Assembly: GCF_000021325.1 (NCBI RefSeq)
Contig: NC_011365.1
Location: 1,646,501 to 1,710,500, forward strand
Direction: 5' to 3'
From: Gluconacetobacter diazotrophicus PA1 5
GTDB lineage: Bacteria; Pseudomonadota; Alphaproteobacteria; Acetobacterales; Acetobacteraceae
Length of the DNA stretch: 64,000 nucleotides
The stretch's first letter is position 1. Every line of letters begins with the position of its first letter. The position numbers and the translations under genes were made by a program. Shown here in pieces: positions 8,814-19,164 of the stretch. A model generated the notes under the pieces. The model saw only the letters and a list, made by a program, of their open reading frames with translations. It made no database searches and was not told the DNA's origin.

Positions 8814-8952
8814 TCCCCGGCCCCGGCCATCTGCGGGCCGGGCCATGGTAGGACGATCATCGCGGATAACACAGGGGCTATCCGCCCATAAATCCCTGTG
8901 GGATTTTCATTTTCCGGCGAGGTGCCGCCCCGCGGGCAGGACCGGACCGCCC

Positions 8953-9016
8953 AAGAAAAAGGGCCGGGCGACCATCCCCCCGCAATGCGGGGGACGATCG
9001 TCCCGGCCCGTTTTTC
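8953..9016. terminator. Bidirectional-looking intrinsic terminator after rpsI
   Basis: A long GC-rich imperfect stem (GGGCCGGG ... CCCCC, loop CGCAATGCG, GGGGGAC ... CCCGGCCC) is flanked by A-rich sequence on the left (AAGAAAAA) and TTTTT on the right. On the minus strand the left flank gives a U-tract after rpsI. On the plus strand the right flank could also end transcription. Confidence 0.8.
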
Positions 9017-9032
9017 CGGCCGCGTGGTGCGA

Positions 9033-9533
9033 TCAGCGCTTGCTGAACTGGAAGGAACGGCGGGCCTTGGCGCGGCCGTACTTCTTGCGTTCGACAACGC
9101 GGGGATCGCGGGTCAGGAAGCCGGCGGCCTTCAGGATGCCGCGCAGCGTGGGCTCGTAATGCGTCAGGGCACGGCTGATGCCGTGACGGACCGCACCGGC
9201 CTGGCCCGACAGACCACCACCCGTCACCGTGCAATACACGTCGAACTGGTTGTAGCGGTCAGCCACCAGGAAGGGCTGGGTGATCAGCATGCGCAGGACG
9301 GGACGCGCGAAATAGGTCCCGACCGAACGGCCGTTCACGGTGATGTCGCCCTTGCCCGGCTTGATCCAGACGCGGGCCACGGCGTCCTTGCGGCGGCCGG
9401 TGGCGTAGGAACGGCCCTGCGCGTCGCGCTTGGGCTCGTAGACCGGAGCTTCCTGTCCAGCGGCGATCTGGCCGGACGCGACCACGTCCTTCAGATCGGC
9501 CAGCGTGCCTGTGCGCTCTTGGGTTTCCGACAT
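9033..9533 (-). CDS. rpsI: 30S ribosomal protein S9
   Basis: 166 residues, with the usual alpha-proteobacterial N-terminal extension (~35 residues) before the S9 core [24 protein letters not shown] and [19 protein letters not shown]. It ends in the universal basic tail ([17 protein letters not shown]), which reaches the ribosomal P site. It lies 5 bp after rplM in the conserved rplM-rpsI operon and is followed by a strong terminator. Confidence 0.98.
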   Translation of the reverse strand: MSETQERTGTLADLKDVVASGQIAAGQEAPVYEPKRDAQGRSYATGRRKDAVARVWIKPGKGDITVNGRSVGTYFARPVLRMLITQPFLVADRYNQFDVYCTVTGGGLSGQAGAVRHGISRALTHYEPTLRGILKAAGFLTRDPRVVERKKYGRAKARRSFQFSKR

Positions 9534-9538
9534 GATGC

Positions 9539-10021
9539 TCAGGCCCCGATCTTCTGGGAGTTGACGGTGTTCTTGCGGTTCAGCGCCGCGACGTCCAGCG
9601 TCTTGGGCTGCTGGCCGGCATGCGGATGCTCGGCGCCGGCATAGACATACAGGTGCTTCATCTGCGCGCGCTGCAGCGGGCCGCGGGTGATCATCCTCTC
9701 GACCGCCTTGGTCACCACGTGGCCGGGGTTCTTGCCCTCCAGCCGCTGGGTGATCGTGCGTTCCTTGATACCGCCCGGATAGCCGGTATGATAATGGAAC
9801 AGCTTCTGCCCGACCTTGTTGCCGGTCAGGCGCACCTTCTCGGCATTGATCACGACGATGTTGTCGCCGCAATCGACATGCGGGGTGAATTGCGGCTTGT
9901 GCTTGCCGCGCAGGCGCTGGGCGACGATGGCGGCGAGACGGCCGAGAACGAGCCCTTCGGCATCGATCAGGATCCAGTCCCGTGTCACCTCCGCGGGCTT
10001 CAGCGAAAGGGTGGTCTTCAT
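9539..10021 (-). CDS. rplM: 50S ribosomal protein L13
   Basis: 160 residues with the L13 landmarks [47 protein letters not shown] and [12 protein letters not shown]13 is an early assembly protein of the large subunit. The ATG at 10021 gives the normal length and has GGAA about 10 nt upstream; a longer in-frame reading to 10099 lacks family similarity. First gene of the rplM-rpsI operon; its promoter must lie in 10022-10232. Confidence 0.98.
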   Translation of the reverse strand: MKTTLSLKPAEVTRDWILIDAEGLVLGRLAAIVAQRLRGKHKPQFTPHVDCGDNIVVINAEKVRLTGNKVGQKLFHYHTGYPGGIKERTITQRLEGKNPGHVVTKAVERMITRGPLQRAQMKHLYVYAGAEHPHAGQQPKTLDVAALNRKNTVNSQKIGA

Positions 10022-10232
10022 CTGTCTGTGTTCCGTCTGTAATAGGAGCGGTAACGGGTGGCGCGTTATCATCGTCCCCGGCCCGCCCGTCAAGATCAAA
10101 TCGGGTTTTTGCGCCGATTTTTCGGGAAACTAGGAGACGGTATCCTGATACCACAGCGTCCGGGGCGGGACGTTGCCGGACGGGACCCGAATGATGTAGC
10201 TGTCGCACAGGCCATTGACGGATGACCCGCAC

Positions 10233-11588
10233 GTGAAAAAACTTCTCTCCGCCCTTCTGCTGCTGCTGATCATCGTGATCGTGGGGGGACTGGGCCTGCG
10301 GCATTTCGCCCAGAGCCGGATGGAATCGGCCATCGCCGACCTGCGCGCCGCGATCGGCCCGGGGGCCAGCTTCACCTATGCCACCGCCACGCCGCGGGTC
10401 CTGGCGCGGGGGGCGCGCCTGACCGCCGTCAGCTATCGCAACGCGTTCCTGACCGTCACCGCGTCCGACGCGCTGGTGGGGGGCGTCACCGGCAACGCGG
10501 TCGGCGGCCAACGCATCGGGCGCGTCACCCTGCATGACGTGCAGGTCATGGAACCGGGCGCCACGGCGTCGATCGGGCTGCTGGTGCTGGAAGGGCTGGT
10601 GCTGCCCAATACCGGGCCCACCCTGGCCGATCCTGAATCCGCGGCGCCGGCGCCGCCGCGGCTGGATTCCCTGGTGCTGGATTCCGGGCGGCTGGAAGGC
10701 CTGCATGTCGCGGTGCCGGGCAGCCAGACCGACCTGACGGTGGCGCGGGCGGCGGTGCGCCAGTACGGCCTGGGCCGGACATCGCATCTCGACCTCGACT
10801 CCCTGGCCATGCAAATCAACCTGACACCGGGGCGGCATATCACCATCGGCCACCTGCGCATCGACGGGCCGGATTTTGCCGGGCAGATCGCCAGCCTGCT
10901 GCAGTCCGGGCACATGATCCATGAATCCGGCCACCGTCATTTCGACGTCTCGGCCATCCAGATCGACGCGTCGACCCCGCTGATGCGGATCGGGCACCTG
11001 GTCGTCGAGCACGAATCCCGCACGGCGCAGGACGATCTGGACACCACGCTGACGGACCTGGAGGCCTGGCCACCCCCGCCGCAGGACCAGTCGCCGCTGC
11101 GCCTGATCGGCTATGACCATTTCAGCGGCACGATCCATGCCGTCGCCACCGTCCAGCGGCAGAACGGATTGATGAGCCTGCATCCGCTGGACATCGACGC
11201 CCCTGCGATGGGCCGCATGACCGTCCTGGCCGACCTGGACCAGATCCCGGTCGACGATCCCATGAGCCTGGCGGAGACGGCGCGCATCGTGTCGGCCACG
11301 ATCGACTGGCACGACCGGTCCCTGGCCGGCCATGTGCTGGATGGCCTGGCCCACGCGCGGCAGGTCCCGCCCGATGCCTATCGCCAGCAGGTCATTTCCG
11401 CCCTGGCGGCGTCGCCCGATATATCGATGCAGGCGCTGGGGCGGTTCCTGGACGCGCCGGACCGTCCGCTGCGGCTGACGCTGCGGCCGCCGCAACCGCT
11501 GAACCTGTTGATGCTGGGCGTGGCCCTGTCGATGGCCGGCGACCCGTCCACCGCCGGCCTGCTGGGCCTGTCCATCAGCACGCCATGA
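10233..11588 (+). CDS. Envelope-anchored protein of unknown function (DUF945-like layout)
   Basis: A ~451-residue protein not assigned with confidence. One N-terminal hydrophobic segment ([20 protein letters not shown]) acts as a signal anchor, and the rest is predicted periplasmic. The body is rich in beta-type alternation with repeated phrases such as [16 protein letters not shown] and ISAIQID-like turns ([23 protein letters not shown]). This loosely recalls DUF945/AsmA-like envelope proteins. GTG at 10233 is chosen because it starts the hydrophobic segment; TTG at 10215 is in frame. Its stop overlaps the following SDR-like gene (ATGA), so the two are probably co-translated. It is divergent from rplM. 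Confidence 0.65.
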   Translation: MKKLLSALLLLLIIVIVGGLGLRHFAQSRMESAIADLRAAIGPGASFTYATATPRVLARGARLTAVSYRNAFLTVTASDALVGGVTGNAVGGQRIGRVTLHDVQVMEPGATASIGLLVLEGLVLPNTGPTLADPESAAPAPPRLDSLVLDSGRLEGLHVAVPGSQTDLTVARAAVRQYGLGRTSHLDLDSLAMQINLTPGRHITIGHLRIDGPDFAGQIASLLQSGHMIHESGHRHFDVSAIQIDASTPLMRIGHLVVEHESRTAQDDLDTTLTDLEAWPPPPQDQSPLRLIGYDHFSGTIHAVATVQRQNGLMSLHPLDIDAPAMGRMTVLADLDQIPVDDPMSLAETARIVSATIDWHDRSLAGHVLDGLAHARQVPPDAYRQQVISALAASPDISMQALGRFLDAPDRPLRLTLRPPQPLNLLMLGVALSMAGDPSTAGLLGLSISTP

Positions 11589-12451
11589 CGTCCCGCCCCA
11601 CGGATGCCGTGCATGTCGTGGGGGCATCCGGGCGGTCGGGGGCGGCGTTGTGCCGCGCCCTGTCGCGGTTGGATATTCCGGTCGTGCCGGTGGTGCGCGA
11701 CGCGGCGCGCTGGCAGGCCACCGGGCTGGACGGATCATCCCGGGTCGCGGACCTGACCGGCCCGGCCGGTACGTTGCGCGCGGCGCTGGCCGATGCCACG
11801 CGGGTGGTCAGCACCGCCCATGCGCGGCATGTGCCGGCCCTGCTGGCGGCCATGCCCCCAGGTGCCACGCTGGTCTGCCTGGGCAGCACGCGCAAATTCA
11901 CCCGCTGGCCCGACGATCACGGCAACGGGGTGCTGGCGGGCGAGGCCGCGCTGCTGCGGTCAGGCCGCGATGGGGTGATCCTGCATCCCACCATGATCTA
12001 TGGCGCGCAGGGCGAAAACAACGTCCAGCGCCTGGCGGCGCTGCTGCGCCGCCTGCCGGTCACGCCCTTGCCGGGCGGCGGACGGACGCTGGTACAGCCG
12101 GTCCATCAGGACGACGTCACCAGCAGCCTGGTCGCGGCGCTTCGCCGCCCGTGGCACGGCCCCCATGCCCTGGTGATCGCGGGCGCGACGCGGCTGACCT
12201 ATCGGGATTTCGCGGCGACCGTCGCGCGGCACGCAAGACTGCGCCCACGCCCGGTGCTGGCGGTGCCGGCGGGGGCAATGATGGCGGCGGCCGCGATCGC
12301 ACGATGGATTCCCGGCCTGCCGTCGGTCGGGCCGGCCGAAATCCGGCGCCTGCTGGAAGACAAGGCCTTCGATATCGGGGATATGGAACGGGAACTGGGG
12401 ATCGTGCCGATCCCTCTGGAAGAGGGCCTGTCGCGCCTCTTCCCGAAGTGA
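11585..12451 (+). CDS. NmrA/atypical SDR family NAD(P)-binding protein
   Basis: 288 residues. The N-terminus holds the nucleotide-binding glycine motif [16 protein letters not shown] typical of atypical short-chain dehydrogenases. [16 protein letters not shown] and [17 protein letters not shown] match the NmrA/epimerase-like branch, which often senses redox state or acts on sugar-nucleotide-like substrates. It starts within the stop of the preceding envelope gene (ATGA) and ends ~25 bp before tRNA-His on the other strand. No catalytic assignment is justified. Confidence 0.82.
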   Translation: MTSRPTDAVHVVGASGRSGAALCRALSRLDIPVVPVVRDAARWQATGLDGSSRVADLTGPAGTLRAALADATRVVSTAHARHVPALLAAMPPGATLVCLGSTRKFTRWPDDHGNGVLAGEAALLRSGRDGVILHPTMIYGAQGENNVQRLAALLRRLPVTPLPGGGRTLVQPVHQDDVTSSLVAALRRPWHGPHALVIAGATRLTYRDFAATVARHARLRPRPVLAVPAGAMMAAAAIARWIPGLPSVGPAEIRRLLEDKAFDIGDMERELGIVPIPLEEGLSRLFPK

Positions 12452-12476
12452 ATTTCCACCTTGTCGGGAAATCCGC

Positions 12477-12553
12477 TGGGGCGAACGACGGGGCTCGAAC
12501 CCGCGACCACCGGTACCACAAACCGGCGCTCTACCAGCTGAGCTACGTCCGCC
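12477..12553 (-). tRNA. tRNA-His (anticodon GTG)
   Basis: The minus strand folds as a complete cloverleaf. Acceptor GCGGACG pairs with CGTTCGC, the D arm is GCTCAGCTGGTAGAGC, the anticodon stem-loop is CCGGT-TTGTGGT-ACCGG (anticodon GTG), and the T arm is GCGGGTTCGAGCCCCGT. Two tRNA-His identity marks are visible: an extra 5' G opposite discriminator C, and an encoded 3' CCA (12477-12479). Confidence 0.97.
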
Positions 12554-12636
12554 ACAGCGGGCTGTGATTTAGAGAAGCTCGTCCGGCACGTCAATCACCC
12601 ACAGGGTGAAAAAGAGCCCGGCCTTGCCCGGCGTTC

Positions 12637-13803
12637 CTACAAATCGCGCACGCCGGCCCGAATCCGGGCCACGGCTTCGGCCAGGATCGGGTCCTTCTTG
12701 CAGAAGGCGAATCGCACCAGATGGTCCGGTGCGTTGTCGGTACCATAGAAGGCCGAGACCGGAATCGCCGTGACCCGGCACCGTTCGGTCAGGGCACGGC
12801 AGAACGCCACGTCGTCCCCCGCGAAACCGGTCGAGCGGATATCCGCCACGATGAAATAGCTGCCGTCGCACGGCAGCACGTCGAAGCCGGCGGCGCGCAG
12901 CCCGTCGGACAACAAGTCGCGCTTGGCCTGCATGTCGGCGGCAAGGGTGGTGAAATAATCCGTATCCTTGTCCAGCCCCACCGCGACCGCGCGCTGCAGG
13001 TTCGGCGGCGTGGTGAAGGTCAGAAGCTGGTGCGCCTTGGCGACGGTCGCGGCGATGGCGGCCGGCGCGGTGACATAGCCGACCTTCCATCCGGTCAGCG
13101 AGAAGCTCTTGCCCGCGCTGCCGATGCGCACGCAACGCGGGCGCATGCCCGGCAGGGTCATCAGCGGGATATGGCGCGCACCGCCGAATGTCAGGTGCTC
13201 GTACACCTCGTCACAGATCGCATAGACCTGGTGGCGCGCCACCAGGTCGGCGATGAAGGCCAGTTCGTCCGGGCCGAAGACCTTGCCCGTCGGGTTCATC
13301 GGGGAATTGAGCATGATTGCCTTGGTCCTGGGCCCGAAAGCCGCCGCCAGTTCGGCACGCGGCAGGGACCAGTCCGGCGGTGTCAGGCGCACCGGCCGCG
13401 CCACGGCACCCAGCGCGCGGATCACCGGCAGGTAGGTGTCATAGAGCGGTTCCAGCACCACGACCTCATCCCCCGGATCGACCATCGCCATCAGCGAGGC
13501 CGCCAGGGCCTCGGTCGCGCCGGAGGTCACGATCACCTCGGTCGCCGGATCGACCGACAGGCCATAGAATCGCGCGTTCGACCGCGCGACCGCCGTCCGC
13601 AGTTCCGGGACCCCGGTCAGGGGCGGATACTGGTTGCGGCCGTCGCGCAGGGCCGCCGCCGCGGCTTCGATCAGATCGGCCGGTCCTTCGGTGTCCGGGA
13701 AGCCCTGGCCCAGATTGATGGCGTCATGCCGCGCCGCCAGCGCCGACATGACGGTGAAGATCGTCGTCGGCAGGCCGGACAGCATGCTGTTCAGCGATTT
13801 CAT
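12637..13803 (-). CDS. PLP-dependent class I/II aminotransferase
   Basis: 388 residues, fold-type I. GLGQGFPDTEGP-type N-terminus and NQYPPLTGVPELRTAVA place it with methionine/kynurenine-type aminotransferases (YbdL-like). LNSPMNPTGKVF contains the substrate/PLP-binding NP(T)G, CDEVYEHL the PLP-pyridine Asp, and SAGKSFSLTGWKVGY the Schiff-base lysine. ATG at 13803 is preferred: GGAAGG sits 6 nt upstream, while an ATG at 13809 abuts that same site. Probable monocistronic. The amino-donor specificity is not determinable, though the GQGFPD motif favours methionine or aromatic keto acids. Confidence 0.88.
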   Translation of the reverse strand: MKSLNSMLSGLPTTIFTVMSALAARHDAINLGQGFPDTEGPADLIEAAAAALRDGRNQYPPLTGVPELRTAVARSNARFYGLSVDPATEVIVTSGATEALAASLMAMVDPGDEVVVLEPLYDTYLPVIRALGAVARPVRLTPPDWSLPRAELAAAFGPRTKAIMLNSPMNPTGKVFGPDELAFIADLVARHQVYAICDEVYEHLTFGGARHIPLMTLPGMRPRCVRIGSAGKSFSLTGWKVGYVTAPAAIAATVAKAHQLLTFTTPPNLQRAVAVGLDKDTDYFTTLAADMQAKRDLLSDGLRAAGFDVLPCDGSYFIVADIRSTGFAGDDVAFCRALTERCRVTAIPVSAFYGTDNAPDHLVRFAFCKKDPILAEAVARIRAGVRDL

Positions 13804-14047
13804 GAACATCCTTCCTTCGGACCCCGTCCTGTGGGCCCTTCCCTGCTGCGATCCGTGCTGCAATCCGCCGGCCATGCGCAGATGTGCGTAAAATGCCGGC
13901 CTTTTGCAATCCGATCCGATTGCCCGAAAGCGCAACCCGTGCAACGGTGTCAGGTACGGGCGGCCCGCGGCGCCCACGGGATCGGGCGGGCGGCCCGGGC
14001 GTGTGCACATCGCTGCCCCGGGATTTCGGGGCTGCCCGGGGACATGA

Positions 14048-14395
<348 letters not shown>

Positions 14396-14571
14396 CCCGC
14401 CGCGCCACCATCCCCTTCCCGGCCGACGGAGACCGGTGCCCCCGTGGACACCGGCATGCTCCCGATGGCTGGTCCCGGGGGCCGTATGTCCTATCGACAA
14501 CGGCGCCCCAGTCTCGTAACCGTTTCACCGCCGTGTCGTTCGGCATCCCAAGTTAAGGCAGGTAATCAGCA

Positions 14572-16032
14572 ATGGCGAAAAAAGCCCCGAGTTCAGCTCC
14601 GACCACGACTCCGTCCCCATCGGCGGAGGCTGTTGCCAAGGTATTCAGCCTGATCCAGGAACATTCCGTGGAACTGGTGGACCTGCGCTTCACGGACCCG
14701 CGCGGCAAGTGGCACCACACCACGCAGCATATCTCGACGATCGAGCAGGACACGTTCCGCGACGGCTTCATGTTCGACGGATCGTCCATCGTCGGCTGGA
14801 AGGCCATCAACGAGAGCGACATGGTGCTGCTGCCCGACCCGACGACGGCGGTCATGGACCCGTTCTCGGCCAAGCCGCAGTTGATCCTGATCTGCGACAT
14901 CATCGAGCCCTCGACCGGGCAGTTCTACAATCGCGACCCCCGCGCCACCGCCAAGCTGGCCGAGGCCTACCTGAAGTCCACCGGCCTGGGCGACACGGCG
15001 TTTTTCGGTCCGGAAGCCGAATTCTTCGTCTTCGACAGCGTCAAGTTCGGCACGGGCCCGAATTTCGGCATCTACCAGCTTGACAGCATCGAGGGGCCCG
15101 GCGCCTCGCTGAAGGACTATCCCGAGGGCAACATGGGCCATCGCCCGACGGTGAAGGGCGGCTATTTCCCCGTCCCGCCGGTCGACAGCGAAAACGACCT
15201 GCGCGCCGAGATGCTGTCCACGATGGGCGAGATGGGCCTGCCGATCGAAAAGCATCACCACGAGGTCGCGCAGTCGCAGCACGAGCTGGGCACCAAGTTC
15301 GCGACGCTGGTGAAGTCCGCCGACTTCATGCAGATCTACAAATACTGCGTGCACAACGTCGCCCATTCCTACGGCAAGTCCGCGACGTTCATGCCGAAGC
15401 CGATCTATGGCGACAACGGATCGGGCATGCACGTCCACCAGTCGATCTGGAAGAGCGGCAAGCCGGTCTTCGCCGGCAACGGCTATGCCGACCTGTCGGA
15501 CCAGGCGCTGTATTACATCGGCGGCATCATCAAGCACGCCAAGGCGCTGAACGCCTTCACCAACCCGTCGACCAATTCCTACAAGCGCCTGATCCCGGGC
15601 TTCGAGGCGCCGGTGCTGCTGGCCTATTCGGCGCGCAACCGCTCGGCGTCCTGCCGCATCCCGTATGCGACCAGCCCGAAGGCCAAGCGCGTCGAGGTCC
15701 GCTTCCCCGACCCGACCGCCAACCCCTACCTGGCGTTCGCGGCCATGCTGATGGCCGGCCTGGACGGCATCAAGAACAAGATCCATCCGGGCGATGCCAT
15801 GGACAAGGATCTGTACGACCTGCCGCCCGACGAGCTGAAGCAGATCCCGACCGTCTGCGGATCGCTGCGCGAGGCGCTGGAGGCCCTGACGGCCGATCAT
15901 GAGTTCCTGCTGGCCGGCGGCGTGTTCACCAAGGACCAGATCGAGAGCTATATCGACATCAAGTGGCAGGAAGTGTTCAAGTTCGAACACACCCCGCACC
16001 CGGCCGAGTTCGAGATGTACTACTCCGTCTGA
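14572..16032 (+). CDS. glnA: Glutamine synthetase, type I
   Basis: 486 residues, about 17 longer than E. coli GlnA because of an N-terminal extension rich in Ser/Pro/Thr ([15 protein letters not shown]). Active-site motifs are visible: [31 protein letters not shown] (ATP and metal binding), [17 protein letters not shown] and the Glu/Arg region [25 protein letters not shown] carries the Tyr adenylylated by GlnE, so activity control through P-II is expected. An AGG-rich ribosome-binding site precedes the ATG. A strong terminator follows. Confidence 0.98.
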   Translation: MAKKAPSSAPTTTPSPSAEAVAKVFSLIQEHSVELVDLRFTDPRGKWHHTTQHISTIEQDTFRDGFMFDGSSIVGWKAINESDMVLLPDPTTAVMDPFSAKPQLILICDIIEPSTGQFYNRDPRATAKLAEAYLKSTGLGDTAFFGPEAEFFVFDSVKFGTGPNFGIYQLDSIEGPGASLKDYPEGNMGHRPTVKGGYFPVPPVDSENDLRAEMLSTMGEMGLPIEKHHHEVAQSQHELGTKFATLVKSADFMQIYKYCVHNVAHSYGKSATFMPKPIYGDNGSGMHVHQSIWKSGKPVFAGNGYADLSDQALYYIGGIIKHAKALNAFTNPSTNSYKRLIPGFEAPVLLAYSARNRSASCRIPYATSPKAKRVEVRFPDPTANPYLAFAAMLMAGLDGIKNKIHPGDAMDKDLYDLPPDELKQIPTVCGSLREALEALTADHEFLLAGGVFTKDQIESYIDIKWQEVFKFEHTPHPAEFEMYYSV

Positions 16033-16048
16033 TCCCGGCGGGATTGAC

Positions 16049-16094
16049 GAAAAAAGGGGGCGCCGGACCGATTGGGTCCGGCGCCCCTTTTTCG
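16049..16094. terminator. Bidirectional intrinsic terminator between glnA and clc
   Basis: A near-perfect GC-rich hairpin (GGGGCGCCGGACC, loop CGATT, GGTCCGGCGCCCC) is flanked by AAAAAA on the left and TTTTT on the right. It can terminate both glnA (plus strand) and the convergent channel gene (minus strand). Confidence 0.92.
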
Positions 16095-16106
16095 TTCGGC
16101 ACGCCC

Positions 16107-17993
16107 TCAGACGCGGGCGTGGAGACGACCCTCACCCGCCAGTTCGCGGCGAGTACGGTCCAGTTCCTCGCTATAGCGGCGCAGGGCGTGCTGTTCGGTC
16201 AGCAGTCCCAGCACCATGCGGGATTCCATGCCATCGACCACCACCAGCGCGTCGCTTTCCGCCTGTTCGAAACGGGCGATCGCGTCGCGCAGGTTCATCT
16301 GCGGCATCAGCATCACGTCGCGATACTGGGCGAAGCGGGTCAGGTCCTCGGTCGCACGCGCCGTTTCGGCATACAGGTCGGGCACCTGCACCAATCCGAC
16401 ATAGCGGCCCGCGCCGTCGACCAGGACGAAGCGTTGCGCCGCGCCCAGCGGATAGGCATGCCGGGCCTCCTGGACCGTCGTCGTCTGGCACATCGCCTTC
16501 ACGTCACGGCGCATCATCCGCCCGACCGTCAGCGTGCGAATCCAGCCGACATCGACCGCCGAACGGATGGATTCCCCGCGCAGGTGGAACCGCCAGGTGG
16601 CGAAGGAGTAGCCGAAGGTCCGGCGCACGGTCAGGCCGGAAATCACCGACGCCACCAGCACCGCGACGGTCAGCGGCAGGCTGCCCGTCATTTCCAGCGC
16701 CAGGAACACCATCGTCATGGGCCCGCCGACCACCGCCACGGCCATGGCGCTCATGCCCACCAGGGCGCAGAGTTCCGCTGAAAGCGGATTGGCCGAGACC
16801 AGCGCCAGACCACCACCGAACGCCGCCCCGGTCAGGACGCCCAGATACAGCGATGCGAAGAACAGGCCGCCCCGGAACCCCGACCCGATCGAGACCGACG
16901 AGGCCACCGCCTTCAGCGCCAGCAGGACCAGGATCCATCCGGTCGGGTGGCCCTGTTCCAGCGCGACGCGCATCGCCCAGTGGCCCGACGACAGCACCGA
17001 GGGCGAAACCAGCGCCATCGTGCCGACGATCGTCCCGCCCACGGCCGGACACATCCAGGCCGGCAGGCCGGAGCGGCGAAACAGGGTTTCGGCCAGGGTC
17101 ACGCAATACATCAGCGCCACCCCCAGCAGGGCGGCCACGATTCCCAGGGTCGCGATCGGCAGGTAATCGTCCATCCGCAGCCCCGCCGGCAGGTCCACGG
17201 TCACGCCGGGGGCCGCGCTGTGCAGCAGGTGCGTCACCCCGATGGCGCAGATCGACGCCGCCGCGACCGGCGCAAGGTTGGCCAGCGAATAGGTGCCGAT
17301 CACCAGTTCGAAGGCATAGAACGCCCCGGCCAGCGGCGCGTTGAACGCCGCGCCGATGGCGCCGGCGGCACCACATCCGACCAGCAGGCGCAGATCCTCG
17401 CGCCGGACCCGGAACATGCGCCCCAGTCGCGAGCCGGTAGCGGCACCGATCTGCGTAAACCCGGCCTCCAGCCCCACCGAGGCGCCGACCGAATTCGACA
17501 GGACCGTCTGAAGGGCGACGATGGCGCTGTCCAGCGTGGACATGCGGCCGCCATGCAGCGCGTTCGCCTCGATCGGGTCGACCGGACGGCCGGGGGCATA
17601 GCGCGCGATCAGCACACCCAGCAGCCCCAGCACCAGCCCGCCCAGGCTGGGCACCAGGATGGCGCGGAGGGGCGCGATGGACGGCAGGCCCGAAATGCGG
17701 CCATCCCCGCCGACGGCGAACAGCACCCGATGCGCCAGCAGCGTGGCATGGGTCATGGCGCTGACCAGCAGGCCGGCCCCGGTGCCCACGCAGGCCGCCA
17801 GCACGACCAGCCAGATCTCGTCCGCCCGCACCAGCGCACGCAGGACGCGCGGCACCTGCGAGACCCGGTCGTCCCGCGCAAGCCCCTTCGCCGGCCCCCC
17901 TTCCGACAGGGATGCCCCGCGATGACGGAACAGATGAGTCAACAGGCCGAGGGTGGAAGACGACACGACAAGCCACTTTCGCGCGGCGCCCAT
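16107..17993 (-). CDS. ClC-family chloride channel/antiporter with CBS domains
   Basis: About 628 residues. The first ~430 form the ClC membrane fold: GASVGLEAGFTQIGAATGS corresponds to the GxEGP filter segment with the gating Glu, and GSGFRGGLFFASLYLG to the GxFxP region. The GSGIP filter segment is not canonical (GRPVDPIEA). The C-terminal ~190 residues hold paired CBS domains (MMRRDVKAMCQTTTVQEA... and DALVVVDGMESRMVLGLLTE), which usually sense adenine nucleotides. The start is uncertain: ATG 17993, or GTG 18008. Convergent with glnA. Anion specificity is unknown. Confidence 0.9.
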   Translation of the reverse strand: MGAARKWLVVSSSTLGLLTHLFRHRGASLSEGGPAKGLARDDRVSQVPRVLRALVRADEIWLVVLAACVGTGAGLLVSAMTHATLLAHRVLFAVGGDGRISGLPSIAPLRAILVPSLGGLVLGLLGVLIARYAPGRPVDPIEANALHGGRMSTLDSAIVALQTVLSNSVGASVGLEAGFTQIGAATGSRLGRMFRVRREDLRLLVGCGAAGAIGAAFNAPLAGAFYAFELVIGTYSLANLAPVAAASICAIGVTHLLHSAAPGVTVDLPAGLRMDDYLPIATLGIVAALLGVALMYCVTLAETLFRRSGLPAWMCPAVGGTIVGTMALVSPSVLSSGHWAMRVALEQGHPTGWILVLLALKAVASSVSIGSGFRGGLFFASLYLGVLTGAAFGGGLALVSANPLSAELCALVGMSAMAVAVVGGPMTMVFLALEMTGSLPLTVAVLVASVISGLTVRRTFGYSFATWRFHLRGESIRSAVDVGWIRTLTVGRMMRRDVKAMCQTTTVQEARHAYPLGAAQRFVLVDGAGRYVGLVQVPDLYAETARATEDLTRFAQYRDVMLMPQMNLRDAIARFEQAESDALVVVDGMESRMVLGLLTEQHALRRYSEELDRTRRELAGEGRLHARV

Positions 17994-18115
17994 GCGGCGG
18001 CGGGACACCCGTGCCGACTATTTGAAGTCATGCACCGGTCCGATCAACTCAAATTACGCCATAACCGTCGCAGCACCATTCCTGCTGACCATTCCTGCTG
18101 CCGGAGAGTCGTCTC

Positions 18116-19144
18116 GTGTCCGCTCCCTCGCTATGCCCTGGCCTGCCCCACCACATGCGCGCGGTCGTCGTCCGTGATCCCGGGCCGCCCGATGCCATGG
18201 AACTGGCGGACCTGCCCCTGCCCCTGCCCGGCCCGGGCGAGGTCCTGGTCCGGGTCATGGCCGCCGGCGTGAACCGGCCCGACATCATGCAGCGCCAGGG
18301 CCTGTATCCGCCGCCCCCCGGCGCCAGCCCGATCCTGGGGCTGGAAATCGCGGGCGAGGTCGTCGCGGGCCGCCCCGACGGGTCCTGGCCCGCGACCGGC
18401 ACGCGCGTCTGCGCCCTGACCAATGGCGGCGGGTATGCCGAATATTGCGCAGTGCCGGCCGGACAATGCCTGCCCTGGCCCGAAGGGTATGACGCCATTC
18501 GCGCCGCCGCCCTGCCGGAGACGTTCTTTACCGCCTGGTCGAACCTGGCCATGACCGCGCACCTGGCCGCCGGCGAGTCCGTGCTGATCCATGGCGGCAG
18601 CGGCGGCATCGGCACCGCCGCGATCCAGACCACCCGGGCGCTGGGGGCGATTCCGTACGTCACGGTGGGGTCTGCCGAAAAGGCCGCGCTGTGCGTGCGG
18701 CTGGGCGCCGAGGCCGCGATCGACTACCGCAGCGAGGATTTCGTCGCGCGAATCGGCACCCTGACCGGCGGGCGGGGCGTGGACGTGGTACTGGACGTGA
18801 TCGGCGGCCCGTATCTGGACCGCAACCTGCGCTGCCTGGCCCCGGACGGGCGCCTGGTCATCATCGCGCTGCAGGGTGGGGCGAAGGCGCAGGATGTGGG
18901 CGTGGCCCGCATCATGACCCGCCGCCTGACGGTGACGGGCACGACGCTGCGCCCCCGTGACACGGCATACAAGGCGCAGGTCGCGGACGGGCTGCGCCGG
19001 ACGATCTGGCCCGGGCTGGCGGACGGGACGATCGCGCCGGTGATTCACGCCACCTTCCCCTTTGCGCGCGTCGCCGAAGCCCATAAGCTCATGGAATCGG
19101 GTGCCCATTCGGGCAAGATCGTCCTGAGCCTGGTGCCGGCATAA
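18116..19144 (+). CDS. NAD(P)H quinone oxidoreductase, zinc-type medium-chain reductase family
   Basis: 342 residues. After ~13 extra residues the protein begins MRAVVVRDPGPPDAMEL, then ILGLEIAGEVVAG and the Rossmann motif HGGSGGIGTAAIQ. There is no catalytic zinc Cys/His pattern, which places it with PIG3/QOR-type quinone reductases (TIGR02824-like). The GTG start at 18116 is supported by GGAGAG 8 nt upstream; internal ATG 18155 is an alternative. It is followed at 20 bp by an alpha/beta hydrolase gene and probably shares its transcript. Confidence 0.9.
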   Translation: MSAPSLCPGLPHHMRAVVVRDPGPPDAMELADLPLPLPGPGEVLVRVMAAGVNRPDIMQRQGLYPPPPGASPILGLEIAGEVVAGRPDGSWPATGTRVCALTNGGGYAEYCAVPAGQCLPWPEGYDAIRAAALPETFFTAWSNLAMTAHLAAGESVLIHGGSGGIGTAAIQTTRALGAIPYVTVGSAEKAALCVRLGAEAAIDYRSEDFVARIGTLTGGRGVDVVLDVIGGPYLDRNLRCLAPDGRLVIIALQGGAKAQDVGVARIMTRRLTVTGTTLRPRDTAYKAQVADGLRRTIWPGLADGTIAPVIHATFPFARVAEAHKLMESGAHSGKIVLSLVPA

Positions 19145-19164
19145 AAGGGAAGGACCATGCCATC

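Noticed and set aside
10130-10375. An 81-codon minus-strand frame upstream of rplM
   Set aside because: It mostly overlaps the envelope gene on the plus strand, has no ribosome-binding site and no recognisable domain.
12477-12553. tRNA-His as an integration site of a genomic island
   Set aside because: No integrase gene, no duplicated tRNA 3' end and only housekeeping genes on both sides.
14593-15999. A 468-codon open frame antisense to glnA
   Set aside because: It lies fully within glnA and shows only shadow composition.
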